The notes: generated from the letters alone by a model not told the origin. Positions 1-11,599 are shown, counted from the first letter of the stretch. The stretch is DNA of 23,742 nt from Irineochytrium annulatum (GCA_027600665.1 JADGJL010000360.1:1-23742); one strand, 5' to 3'. Made by a program: numbers and translations.

Positions 1-3000
1 ACAGACAGCCTCTTTCTAGGAACTCCAGGTCGTCAAAAATTTTCGAGGCCGACCCGACCCGGGCCACCCGCACAGGCCGCGCACGACCAACGGTTTCCGG
101 CGGCCGCCGGATCGTCGTCGGGCGGGAAGCGGAAGGAGTCGGTAGGAGATCTGGTCATTTTTGATGCTGTCTTTCGCGTGCAATCCTTCTCATTTAGCCT
201 TTGGTTTCTAGGCGAGCGCTCGTGACCGAAAGTCGACGGCGGCGTCATTGAAGGAGGACCGGAATGATAAGAAGCATGGGCCCACGTCGGCAGTGGCCGG
301 CAATGTGGATGATGGCGCAGCTGGTCTCAATGGGGAAGGCTTGGGGCCGGATGGGAACCCTCTTGGGGCAATGGACCAGCCGCCCGTGGACGAGAAGCCG
401 AAGATCACGCCGGAGATGCTTGCGTTCCTGAAGGATCCGGTGCCGTCGGGAGTGTTCACGCGGCATGACAGGGCCCTATCGAAGCCTGCCCACTCGATCC
501 CAAACCTTCAGTCGATTACATGGAAGCGGAAGCTGACGGGGTACACCGAGCCGTCACCGTGGGCGAAGCCTGTCGCAGGTCTATTGTTCCAAACAACGTG
601 CGTGTTGCTGACTGAAACGATAGCACCTGCTGTAGACGCAGTGGACGCGCCAGCAGTCAGTACCGTTGCCCCTAGTACGGTAGAGGCGGCGATAGATGCG
701 ACGCCACAAACTGTGACAACGGATCCTAGCGTGGCCGCTGCAATACCGCTTTTGCCCGCGACGATCGACCACGTGCCGGAAACCGTTGATCGTGCGCAGC
801 CTGTGCGGGTGGCCCGGGTCGGATCGGCCTCGAAAATTATTGACGACCTGGAGTTCCTAGAAAGAGGTGTTGCGGACGAAGCCTTGATCAACAGACTGAA
901 GTTGAGGGAGCGGCGCATCAAAAGACGGAGGGCTAGAGCGCAGGGCGTGCCGCCGGATCCTAATGACTCGGATGATTCGTTGCTGGCGGAGCTGAAGGAG
1001 ACGACTGATGAGAGTTTGTTTCCTGGCCACGATTTTGGGGAACCGATTGAGCAACAGGAGGGTGCGTTAACTTCGTAGTTTCTTGTTTTGTTGAGGCGCT
1101 AAACTTACGCCGCGCTTACCAGACGCATTGAACTTCTCGACCGCGATGCAGTTCCACGACCCACGCACGCTGACGATGCCGTCCGGCAGCAAAGTTGCAA
1201 ACCCTTCCCGCCAGAGCAATCGCCCGGTTCGTACGCTAGACGACGACATGGATTCGGCCTACCTCCTCCGAAATAGCTCTGACGGCGCGATGACCCCTGG
1301 CATGATGAAGCGCTTCGAGCGGTCCGTGCTCGAGAAACACTTCAAGCACGGCATTTTCACGCTGTTTAAAGGGAAAGACGAGATGAAGGTAAGCCATGCC
1401 AAGGTATTGGCACGGCGGGAGATCGAGGAGATCCGGAAAGCGATGACTGAAAAGGAAGCGGCCCTAGTGAGACTGGAGGAGGATTTAGCGCAATGCCGGG
1501 TAAGCACATGAGTCCGCATTTAAAAGTAAACAATACTTCAGAATCACTTGGTCAAAGGCACCTCGGAGGCCGCAAGGCTGGCGCGGGAGATCAAGGCTTT
1601 GGCAGATCACGAGCCGCGCTTAAAGGTGTCGGGTATTCTTATCGGTCGGCGACCGGAACACGAAGTCGTCCCAGAGCCATTGGAGAGCGACCCGCTCGGC
1701 TTCGAGATCCCGGACTTCCCGTATCTAACGCAGAATCGGGTCTTTCGGGCGCTCAAGGACGATTACTTGGCGAACCGTGACCTAGCTCTCAAGTCGGCCG
1801 AAGCGATACCTCTTCTCGAAGCGGCCATCATTCCCGTAGAGCATCATCTTGCCGTGCTGCAGCTCCAGGACAATAGGTTAAGGGAGCTTGATCAACGTAT
1901 AAAGGAGGCTGATACAAAGGAGGCCGCGGAGCTGTCCGTCATCATGAAATACCGGGATTTGGATGTAAAGAAAAAGAGCGAGACGGAACGTCGACGAGAA
2001 GTGAGGGAGGATTATCTCGCGACAAAGGAAAAGGAAGAGCTGAGGCGGAGAAAGGCGGTGCAGCTGGCGGAGTTGGAGGAAAAACGCGAGCAATTTCGGT
2101 CGCGCTTTCACGAAACTTTGCACAGGGTGAGTCCTTCGTGCAACAACAAATGAGTTGAATGTTGTTTTTATAGAGAGAATCGAATAAGGCCGCTGAAATG
2201 AAGGCCAAGAGTGAAGCCGACGAGCGAATGAGGCGTAGCATGGACGAGCTGAAACAACGGATAACGAAGATTCGGAGGTCAATAGAGAAGCATCAGGCGC
2301 TGATAGAGGGCAGCTCCTGCGGAACAGACGATCCTGCCGATTCGCTGAGGCTCATTAACGGCGAAATCGATCTCTCCGAGACTAGAGCCATTCGAGATAC
2401 GAGGATCGCGATTAACCGACGGAAGGCGCGAGCCGATGTAGTGTCTTTGAAGGAGCTGTCCGAGAGGGAGAACCGGAAAGTTAAAATCCTGGAGGCGATA
2501 CTGCGGGAGGAGAAGCTGAGACGGAGGGACGTGGAGAGACAGCAGGAGGAACAAGAGCTTCATCGGGCTCTTGCTGGGGCGGCTCCGAGCCAAGACAGGG
2601 CGTTCCCTCCGTTCCACCGGTCCGCTGTACTTGATGTTGCCCTGGAGAAGCGTAATAGAGAGCTCACGAGACGGAGACGGCGGGTGACTGAGATCGAGGC
2701 GCAGGAGCGGGCACGATCTAGTGAGATGGACCTCGGCCCGGTGAACAGCTTCAAGCTGGAGACGGGTTTATCGGAGAAGCATGAGGACCGAGCGGCGTTG
2801 TCGAACCCGTGTAACAACGTCCCAACCTCGGCGGAACGCTTCGAAGTAAATAGCTCATCCGACTCGTCGCTGCACCGATCGAGCGAGTCAACGTTTGAGG
2901 GCGGAACGTTCCTGCCGAACAATGGGCAACCGCAATCGAAGTTAAAGACGAAAAAGCGGCTTCCCGCCCCCGATCCCCGTCGGAGCTACCTGCATGCGCC

Positions 3001-6000
3001 GAAGGCCGACAATGATCTCTCATACCAGACACCACCCTTCACGGCCGAGCCCCCCGTCCTCATTTTCTCTGACTACGACCCCCAGACCGTGTACCGGAAG
3101 AAGGTCGTCATCACGAACACGTCCTGCCGCGCCAACTCTTTCAAGGTCCTCCCTGTGCCCGTCGGGATCGCGTCGTGCTTCGAGGTCGAAGCCAGGCCGC
3201 AGGGGCGAATGAGCGCGGGGACGGTCTGCGAGGTCGAATTCGTGTTCAGGCCGCCGCCGGGGTACGAGGAGGACGTGGAGGATGGAAAGATCTCGTTTGC
3301 GGCTGAATTTGGTGGGCAATTCACCGTGAGGGTTGGGTGCTCGACGCGCAAGTGCCTGCCGCGGGTGTCGATGGTCGGTGGGGAAGGCATCATAAGCTAC
3401 CGGTTCGGCACTGCGGCGGAGGAAGCCGGGAGGAGGCAGGCAAGTAAGGCCGCGCGCGACGACCTGGATGATGATGTCGGTTCCGAGATCGGGTCGCATA
3501 TGCCGTCGGCCATCGTGGTGAAGCCGAACCGGCTGTTGATGGACTTTGGGGCTTGTGTCTTGGGTGGGACCGTCACAAGGACCATCGAGATAACGAACGA
3601 TGGCGCGTTGACTACGGACTTCGAGGTCGTCGAGGTTGATGAGAGCTCGGAAGGCGGATCCGTGCATACTACGACGAAAGAAGGGGAATTGTTTAAGTTT
3701 GCTGTTGTTAGCGAGGAGGGGAGCGCGACGACGAATGCTTCGATATCCGTTGCGAAGAATGCTGATCCCCAGCCGTCGTCTCAAGGCGTTACCGCAGTTG
3801 ACGGTGCTGAGGTTCCGCCAGCTACGTCTGGACAAGATGATGGCGTAACTAAGCCAGAGGAGCCAGTGCCGCCCTCTGAAAATGCGGACGAAAAGGTATT
3901 TTCCCAATATCTTTAGTCCATCTTCACACTTTTACCTTTCTAAGAATAACCAATCGTTTTTCTCGTTTTCTACTTTCAGGTCTCATCCGCCATCAACTAC
4001 AACAACTTTAAAGTCGTGAAGAACGAGAAAGGGTCGTTGAAGGGCTATGCGTCACAAACTATTCACATCGAATTCTCACCGCCATACTCGGAGCCTGGCG
4101 TACATTCAACGTCAGAACGCGACCGATCCGTCCCCAAGAAGATCCCGTCACGCGGCTTCTACATGATCCGCTTCAACCTCCCTAACGTCCCGCCGCTAAT
4201 TGTCGACTGCCGTGCAAGGCGGCTCGAGTCGCCTCTTCGCCTAGACAGGCAGCTTATCGACTACGGTATGTGCGTCGTCGGCTCCGTTTACCGCGACAAG
4301 CTTCAAGTGTTCAACCAGTCGAACATTGCGCACAAGTTCTGGGTTGAGGCTGTGGGCATGTCGTCGTCATCGCAGGGCAAGTCGGCCGGCCGGCTCTCGC
4401 TGCGCCTCGGGGCATCGGAAATTGCCTCATGCATGGCTTCCGACGGCATTGACTCCGCTTCCGACGCAACCGTCAGCCGCGAGGATTTATCTGAGGATGT
4501 GATGGCTGGCACGGAAATCAGTGACGGGGCTCACGCCGAGGACCAGCCGGAGGAGGCGCTTGATCTACCAAAGCTTCCTGAGCTGCCAGTGATGTCGAAC
4601 CCAGAGCTGATTGCGCCGTCCGGGATAGTTGCGTTTGCATCGCAAGACGAGGTGTTAGACGCTCCTGCGCCGTATCTCCCATCACGTCGACCTTCGTTAT
4701 TAACGCAGGCAGTGAGCACGAGGTTACCGGCTAAAATTAAGGTAACAGCATTGTCTTTTCATCCCACTCCGTAATCTAACTGTCATTGTCTCACTATGTA
4801 GGCACAATCATCTTTGCGAAGCGACTCGCTCTGCCTTCAAGTTAGCGAGCTCGGCGAAATCGAAATTTCACCTAGGCTTGCCTTTGTGCAACCGTTCGAG
4901 CCCTTCACCGTCTGGTTTAAAATCAAGCCATCGCGAGCCGCTCACTTCCTGCTCGAGAACGCGGCAAAAGCGTTCGAAATCCCTCTGGTGGTAAAGTTTG
5001 TCAATCAAACCGTCGAGTCGCCGTTGTCATTCCGGCTGACGGGGACACTGACAACCTCCGACATATCGTTCACACATCACAACGGAGCGTCCGACGTTAA
5101 CTTTGGGACGTGTTCCATCCACGAGACAAAGGAAGTCGTGTTGAGAATCTACAATCACTCTCGGCTTCCGCAAACGGTGAAGTTCAATGTCTCACATCCA
5201 GCTCTATCGATGGTCAAGGACAGGAAGAACGATTTGCCTGGGGGCTTGACTGTTATCCCTCCTCTAGCAATGGTGACGAAGCGCGCCCGGTTTGAGCCTA
5301 CCGAGGTCGGCGATCATATGATGAGGCTAGTCTGCCACAGCATCTGGGATCGCAAGTTCGAAATCGTCTGCCACGGAAAGGCGACGAAGCCTCCAGTTCG
5401 TTTTAATAATTCTGAGATTGTTTTCCGAGCCATTGCTTTGGGAAGTGAGGAAGCTTGCGAAGTCAAGCTTATACGCGATCGGTCGAATCGAGGTACGCAT
5501 AGCGACGGCTTGAAGTACATCAAGAGTAAGGCGGAGATCAGTAAAGCGGACGATCCCAACAACCTAATCACATATGAACTGGGGACTCCTACTATCGTCG
5601 ATTTAGTTTCAAGGACAGAGTCAAATCTGATGCAGGCACAGCATCGTCTCAACCACGTAAGATTCGACAACGAGCTGCGAGAGGAAGAGCGCCAGGCTAT
5701 TGATGCCGTTCTCAAGTCGAAAAGGGCAGTCACGAAAAAGGTTCGTCTGCCTTGCTTAGTTGAAATGGGCACAACCTCTCTGTTCCTATAAGCCCGCTAG
5801 TGTTAATTAAGAAAAAACAGGAGACAAAGGTGCTTTCGAGCGTAAATAAGGAAGGCACCCCCTACAAAGATGGAGCCATTGACGTCGAGAAAACTTTTAC
5901 CGTAACAAGGACCTCTTTGATGAATCCCCGCATCGTTCTCCCAACCGTGAAACAAAGTACCTCACACCATTTACCGGCGGCGTTTGGTGATCGCATCCCA

Positions 6001-8400
6001 ATCGAGGTGAAGCCGGAGAAAGGAACATTGGGGCCAGGGAAGTCGGTAACGCTCTCGGTCAAGGTATCGCCGGCAAGCATCACGGCCCTCGCCGCTGCCA
6101 TTGCCGCACAGGAGCTGGCGAATGCCTCCCTAGCACCGGGGATAACGAACGCGGGCAGGCCGGCGAGCGGGTCCAAGCTCACAGCGGCGCATGAGAGGGA
6201 ACGGGCGACGAGGGAGAAGAGGAAGGAGGAGGAGGCGAAGAGCCGGGCCGGTACGGCTGGGACGGAGCGGAGCAAGGGAGCCGAGGACACTCAATCGAAT
6301 GACGATAATATCACCGCCGAAAAGTTGGGGATACTGAAAGCCTACCGAGCTTTGGACGATATATGCCTTACGATCCTTGTACCGTACACCATCCGACGTT
6401 CTTCCCCAAAACTGACAGCGGCTGCTGAAGGAATCTCCGTCGTCGACGGCGCGATATCGGTGGGCGAATCAAGTGTTCTTGCAAATTCGTCTCACAGCGT
6501 CTACATGCGAGTAATCGCGCCCATAATTCGACCAACATTCATTGTCATGGATCCAGATAACTATATCCTCGACTATGAGCGCGTCCCGCCGGAGAAGACG
6601 ATTCAAAAACAATTCACAATCTTCAATCTTACAAGCAACACTATTAAGATCCGACAGCGCCCTCTAGATCCTGCCTGCCCCTTCAAGGTTGATTTTCCTT
6701 CAGATCAGGTTGAGCTGAGTCCTAGTGGATCCCTAACGATTCCCGTACTATTTGCCCCGACAACCGAGGCAACATATAACGTCGACTTCGACATGCTAAG
6801 TGAATCGACGGAGGCAAAGATACGACTAACAGGGATATGCATTATGCCGGCCCTTCAACTTGATCCGCCGGACGCAAACCTGTACCTTGGCGACATCATG
6901 GTGGGCGATACCACAACAAAAACTTTCCGTATTCACAATACCGGCACCCTTAACCTCAACTGCGACTTGAACCTCTCCACCGTCGTCCCACTTCAGCCTA
7001 TGCCGCATGTTGGGGCGCGGCCACACGGGACCGTGAACTTCAACCGTCAGAACGCGTTCACCATGACTCCGACGTCAGCGCAAATAGTCCCGGGCGGCCG
7101 GCAGGAGTTCACGATCCGGTTTGCCCCCGACCGGGAGTCGGATCTTTACTTCGACCACGTCGTCATCAAGTGCTGGGGGATCCCAGGCGAGAGGCGGGTC
7201 AAGCTACATGGCCGGTGTTGGGACACGAGCACTTGTTTGATTGGATACGACCAGCCGCCAGAGTCGAAGGAGGAGGACCGGAGGGCGCTACCGCCAAAGT
7301 TCGAGTTCGACTTCGCGCATAAGCTCGGGGTGGGGAACGCGGCCTTTGCAGAGGACTGGTCCGCGGAGCAGGCTGGCGGTGCGGACCCGAACCCGCCGGA
7401 ACCGGTGGCGCAGGCGTCTCAGCCCGTCGCGGCGCCTGCGGCCACCTCGGATAAGAAGAAGAACAAGGAGCGGGAGGCAGCCGAGAAGGCGGCGGCAAAC
7501 ATCTCGGAAGATACGATCGCAGAGCTGCTGAGGTTTACAACGCGGGTCAGCGTTCGGCTTGTGACGTTAACATGCCCGTGGAAGCGGAACGAGGTGACAG
7601 GGAAATGGCGCGTAGACACAAAGGATCTTGTCCTTGGCAATTTGCGGCCACTGAGCACCCCTAAGCAGGAAACAAAGAAGCCGCCTTTAGCCGAGTACAT
7701 GATCGAGCCATACAACGGCACTTTCAAGTATATTGAGGAGTACCACGAGTTCATGCGGCTACCGCCTACGAAAGTAACCGTCGAGGATTCGATGCTGAAG
7801 TTCGGGTTAGATCACGCCAAGGGATCCCTAGAGCTCGGCGCGACGAAGGTGTTGAAGGTCACGCTGCAAAACCCGGTCAAGGACTTCTGGGCGACCGTGC
7901 GCAGTTTGGAAGACTTAATTCACAACAACTCCGTACCGGGCCAGAAGCAAGCCGTTAAAGAAATGGCACCAAGAAGCTCTGTCGTCACGGCGCCAAGGCC
8001 ACCCCCGACTCCGGCCCATCCAGCGGAGGTCGAAGACGCCACGCTGAGCGCTCCTGAGTCCACCGCCATCCCGCCGACGGATGTGGGCTCCTCACATCAA
8101 TCCGTGGCCCAGTCGACGGAGGAGGTGAAGGGTGATACTAAAGCTGACGTCAAAGCGGAGGCGAGACTAGCTGAGGCAGAGGTCGTCGCGCAGGCGCACG
8201 GCAAGACCGTCGAAACCGACTCTGCGGTGGGCACGGCTAAAGAGTTCGACAGGCCGACGAAGGTTGAGACCTGCTTCAAGGTGACATTTAAGGGAGGGTG
8301 CCGATTTGTGGACCCGAAGGGCGTTCCTGGGCTTTCGGAGTCGCCACGAACGTGGATAGTAAAGATAGTGGCGGAGGTACCGCATAAGGATGAGGTGTGA
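1..8400 (+). CDS. CFAP74: CFAP74 (central-pair C1d projection protein), 5'-partial, 8 exons
   Basis: Exons: 1-141, 212-1061, 1123-1499, 1542-2126, 2174-3895, 3980-4741, 4802-5740 and 5821-8400. All junctions are GT-AG and keep frame, giving 2651 residues in the window with no initiator visible. About residues 330-840 are charged coiled coil. Then come roughly eight ASH/MSP-like beta domains, seen as recurrent 'DFG..VVG' and 'F.P' patterns near residues 943, 1100, 1310, 1566, 1678, 2027 and 2138. The stretches PPVLIFSDYD, CSTRKC and FGTCSIHETKEV followed by NHSRLPQ line up with my recall of animal CFAP74. In the family, CFAP74/FAP74 belongs to the C1d projection of the axonemal central apparatus, with CFAP46, CFAP54 and CFAP221, and affects waveform and beat. 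Here it implies motile zoospores. The protein is much longer than human CFAP74 (about 1580 residues); low-complexity acidic or Ala/Pro linkers account for part of this. The family call is confident; the first exon is less so. Confidence 0.9.
142..211 (+). other. CFAP74 intron (first complete one)
   Basis: The donor is GTAGGA and the acceptor follows a pyrimidine-rich TTTGGTTTCTAG. Removing 70 nt joins two open frames in phase 0 and skips the in-frame TAG at 209-211. There is no ATG in the upstream 141 bases, so the gene starts left of the window. Confidence 0.7.
1062..1122 (+). other. CFAP74 intron
   Basis: This 61-nt intron has donor GTGCGT and acceptor CTTACCAG. It is phase 1: a G before the intron and AC after it make an Asp codon. 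Without splicing the frame would stop at 1076-1078. Confidence 0.8.
1500..1541 (+). other. CFAP74 intron, very short
   Basis: This 42-nt intron has donor GTAAGC and acceptor ATACTTCAG, in phase 0. It removes an in-frame TGA. It is the shortest intron in the window that is firmly supported by the reading frame. Confidence 0.8.
2127..2173 (+). other. CFAP74 intron
   Basis: This 47-nt intron has donor GTGAGT and a T-rich acceptor (TTTTTATAG), in phase 0. It interrupts the coiled-coil region, which continues in the same charged heptad style on both sides. Confidence 0.85.
3896..3979 (+). other. CFAP74 intron
   Basis: This 84-nt intron has donor GTATTT and a strong pyrimidine-tract acceptor (TTTCTACTTTCAG), in phase 0. 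It carries an in-frame TAG soon after the donor. Confidence 0.85.
4742..4801 (+). other. CFAP74 intron
   Basis: This 60-nt intron has donor GTAACA and acceptor ACTATGTAG, in phase 0, with TCTAACTG as a branch-point candidate. The ASH-type sequence resumes directly after it. Confidence 0.85.
5741..5820 (+). other. CFAP74 intron; phase selects the acceptor
   Basis: The donor is GTTCGT at 5741. Two AG acceptors are possible. The AG at 5799-5800 would break the frame. The AG at 5819-5820 (AAAAAACAG) restores phase 0, giving an 80-nt intron. Confidence 0.75.
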
Positions 8401-8450
8401 TCAGGTGCATAATCAGCGTCTTTTGCAGTGGGAATACATTGTATTATAGC

Positions 8451-8460
8451 AATAAATAAA
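8451..8460 (+). terminator. Polyadenylation signal of CFAP74
   Basis: Two overlapping AATAAA hexamers (AATAAATAAA) lie 50 nt past the CFAP74 stop codon, in an AT-rich stretch before the next gene. This is the expected position for a fungal 3'-end signal. Confidence 0.65.
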
Positions 8461-8570
8461 GTAATCTGCCCCGAGTCAGCTGAGTCGGGAACGCTCAAGG
8501 CACCATTCAGAGGAAGGCATGTCGGACAGCCTCGTTCGAAAAATGGACTTGCTTTCTCTTTTTCGTCACC

Positions 8571-9750
8571 ATGATCCCCTTCTTGGGCGGCCCGCCCGAA
8601 GAGGCACATGACCGGCTCGAGTCTCTCCTCCTCAGTTGCGACAAGTCTTCTCTCACGGCCGTGGCCTCCACGCTGGCCTTGATGACGTCGCTCCTGGACC
8701 GGTCCGCGTCGTCGTCTTGTTTGCGGGCCGATAAGATGTCGGACCAGGCCCGGACGCGATGCGCACGATGGCTGACGGCTGTTCAGATCGCGTGGTGCAA
8801 GCGGCCGCCGAGGGTGGACGGTGAAGGTGCCGCGGAGTTCGAGGAAGTTGAGCAGAGAATAACTGAGACGATCGCGAGTCTGTCGAGCGTTGGGGGTACG
8901 GCGTTCTTGCTCTTCAGTGTCGACAAAGGCTGAGAAATTGTGAAATGCAGGTCGGTCGCGTGCGCGCACCGAGTGGACGTTCGGGCCCACCACGATCCAC
9001 ATCTGGGAGCAGACCTTTAGCGAGGCCGGCGAGAGCTTCGGCTTCCAGACTTGGGGCTCGGCCATCGTGCTCTCGCGTTTGATCATGGACGATCTATTGA
9101 TGTCACTCGAGGAACTTAGACGGACTACATTTCTCGAGTTAGGTTGTGGGACGGGGCTTGTTGGCATCGTTGCGGCCGTCCGAGGCGCGCGGCACGTCTT
9201 TCTGACCGATCACGTGCCGGCGCTTCTGGCCAACGCCGCGGGGAATGTCGTCAGGAATGGTTGTCGACGGAACGCGTCCGTCCACATGCTTGACTGGTTG
9301 GGGGACCATGACAAGCGCAAGGAGAGCGGAGACGGGGTTTTTGAGCAGGGGATGTGGGTGAAGCCCGACGCGGACGATTTCCGGGAGAGCGAGATGACGG
9401 CGCGTTACCGTCGGGAAATATTCGCGCCACAATTCCCGTCGACGGTCCAGCACATTCTTGGCGCCGACGTGGTGTACGACGACAACCACGCCAATGTCGT
9501 CGCGGCCGTCTGTGCGCGTCGGCTGGCAAGAACGGCGACGGCCGCCTGCACGTTCGTCCTCCCGCTGCGGGACCGCCTCTCGGGCGAGGTGGATAAGTTT
9601 GAGGAAGCCATGAGAGGCGTCGGTCTCGTCATGGACAAAGAGGTGGAGGTCATAGAGGAGGACACGGACGGCGGGAGGTTTGAGATGGCGTTTGAGTATC
9701 GCCATCAGAGGGCGTTCCGGATATATCGCTTCATTTGGCGATTAGACTAG
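8571..9750 (+). CDS. Methyltransf_16-family protein-lysine methyltransferase, EFM2-like
   Basis: Two exons, 8571-8895 and 8951-9750, joined by a 55-nt GT-AG intron in phase 1, encode 374 residues. A class I SAM-binding core is clear: ELGCGTG at residues 171-177 (motif I), an acidic residue after strand 2 at Asp195 (FLTDH), and the post-motif DVVYD at 281-285, which is the DxxY signature of METTL21/EFM-type protein-lysine methyltransferases. The preceding FGFQTWGSAIVLSRL resembles fungal EFM2 proteins, which methylate translation elongation factor 2. The N-terminal 110 residues are helical and poorly conserved. The substrate call is inference; EFM3/FAM86-like or METTL21-like enzymes are alternatives. 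ATG 8571 is the first ATG in this frame that I could justify, but an upstream ATG in another frame exists (see findings). The cytosol is the likely location. Confidence 0.85.
8896..8950 (+). other. Methyltransferase intron
   Basis: The donor is GTACGG and the acceptor AAATGCAG. Removing 55 nt bypasses the in-frame TGA at 8931-8933 and puts the SAM-binding domain in frame with the N-terminal exon. Confidence 0.75.
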
Positions 9751-10609
9751 ACATTTCAGCGGCATAGACGTGACATCGTGGTGTCAGCGTATGACATAAT
9801 AGAGTTTGTGGATCATTTCTTTACCCTCCCCTCAACATCTGCACTATGAGTTTGTCTGGCCGTGGAAGAGGACGGGAGGTGCATCGGCGACTGGTGCGAT
9901 CACTACGGGCACGTCATTGAGTACAAAGAGCAGCTTTCTGGGCACCTTACACACCGCGTATCTGTCTCCGTTATCCCATCCCCGATCTAGAATGCACATA
10001 TTGCAGATTAGAACCGCCAACAAGAATTCTTACGGTAGGATAATCCAAAACACAATGATGTTGAATATCGTCTATCTTCAGCGCCAACGAATGATGAATT
10101 ACTGTGGTCAATTCCTTACCAGATCAAACGAGTTATGTATGTCACAATGCGTCCTTCTCGATCAATGTGCAATGTTACCTTTCCCGCTCTCTTGTGTAAA
10201 TCGCACTCGCGAAGACGCGACACGTAAATCTGATCGCCGCGCCCGTGACTGCTGCCTGCCCCGTCGCTCACCACCCGCCGGCCCCAGGGGATCCCGTCGT
10301 CAGCGCCTTGTAGCCCGCGTCGCCGTGTCCAACCACCTCGCGGTCCAAACGAAGGGTCCGCGCGGACGGAACTTAGCCAGCCTCGGCTCGAAGTCAGCTC
10401 GTGGACAACAACGCGAGTAAGATTTATACTGGCCGGGACCTATCTCAGCACCACCCTCCACCCGCCGCGGACCGCCGACTCCAAGCTCACTCCTACGAGC
10501 CTCACACAACCCGTCGCCTCTACCTCAAGAATAGGCGACCGGCTTCAGAACCTACAATCGAAACGCGCCCTTCATCGTACACCGCTACCTTTAGGGCCGT
10601 GACGCCGCA
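9751..10609. other. Intergenic region, no gene recognised
   Basis: This 859-bp stretch separates the methyltransferase stop from the next ATG. A long open stretch (9806-10420, +) lacks an ATG start and reads as low-complexity, Arg-rich sequence towards its end. A 46-codon stretch near 9860-10000 (+) looks mildly protein-like but has no start. The last 400 bp are C-rich and probably hold the promoter and 5' UTR of the 10610 gene. I saw no RNA gene. Confidence 0.5.
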
Positions 10610-11599
10610 ATGTACCCCCCGCGCTACCCTCCGACACCCGGTCGCAAGGATTCAGGCTTCGCGGATGACCCGTCAGCATTGAAGGGGATCATCGAGGAAG
10701 CCCTAGAGAGCCGATTCGAGATGCTCAAACAGCATGTAAGTCTGAATCCTTCTCAAAGCTCAACGAGCTCTTTTGTCAAATACTGACCTAAGTACCATGA
10801 ACTTCAGATGACGTCGGAGAATGGAAAGCTTTTGGCCAAGTTGAGGAAAATGGCTATCAAGTTAGAGTGAGTGGCCCCCTTGTTCCCAAAGTTTTCTTTT
10901 TTGCTGGCTGAACCACAAGACCGAGCTTAACCAAGTTATTGGAACGTGGAATAGGTTGTCGCGCGCCTCTAAGTACATCAGGCGCGTCGTCTATGCGACG
11001 GGGGCCAGACTTAAAGCCTCCCAGCGGCCGACCAACCCGTCGCGTCCCGCTCAGCCCGAGGCGGCACTCCAGAAAACAAAGTCGGTGACTTGGTCGCCGT
11101 ACGTCTCCATCGCCATAATCCCTCGCAACGATGAAGGTTACGACGCTGACGACGAAGATGGAGAGGCGGAGGAGAAACCCGCGAAGGCATGCGACGACAG
11201 CGAGCTTACACCTATAGACATGCACGACCCTGCTGAGGTCATAGCCGGTGTTATGGCGCGGCCCGAAGCACCGCGCGTCGGCATGAATGAAGAAGCGGAG
11301 CGCGTGGGGGAAGTCGTCGCGGAGTATATGATCCCCCCAACCGAGGAGGAGTCGAACGACGTACTCTGGGCAATCGCCCATCAGAGGCTGATGGAACTTG
11401 GGCCATTGCCAAAGACGGCGTTCTCTATGGTAAACTCCTACTTCTGTCAAGCCATTCGGATGGATGTCTAACCGACGCTGCTTGATACGCACAGTCATTC
11501 GCGCCGGGCGAAAGATCTCTAAAGATTGACTTCTATGGCCCCGCTGACGTCCTTCCCGCTCCCCGAACTTGGTTTGGGTGGCTCACTGGGGTGAACTGA
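10610..11599 (+). CDS. Unrecognised 254-residue acidic protein, 4 exons
   Basis: Exons 10610-10735, 10808-10866, 10955-11429 and 11495-11599 join in phases 0, 2 and 0. The introns have donors GTAAGT, GTGAGT and GTAAAC. The last intron has a CTAAC branch point at 11468-11472, about 22 nt before the acceptor. I do not recognise the family. Visible features: a short helical, basic N-terminal half (residues 20-82); KSVTW at 104-108, which fits the [KR]x[VI]x[FW] PP1-docking pattern; an acidic run DADDEDGEAEE at 125-135; and a Trp-rich C terminus (TWFGWLTG). There is no signal peptide, membrane segment or known catalytic motif. If the third intron were retained, the protein would end 14 codons after the junction. 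The exon structure is better supported than any function. Confidence 0.65.

Noticed and set aside
3020..3907. 295-codon open frame on the minus strand
   Set aside because: It is antisense to ASH-domain coding sequence of CFAP74 and shows only Arg/His/Pro-rich filler.
8097..9167. 356-codon open frame on the minus strand
   Set aside because: It runs across the CFAP74 3' end, the polyadenylation signal and the methyltransferase start, with no recognisable domain. The opposite strand carries well-supported genes.
9806..10420. 204-codon open frame on the plus strand between genes
   Set aside because: It has no ATG at its start, no motif, and a composition that changes abruptly with the local base composition.
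10857..11498. 213-codon open frame on the minus strand
   Set aside because: It is opposite the four-exon orphan gene and crosses its introns. The plus strand has matching splice phases and a branch point.
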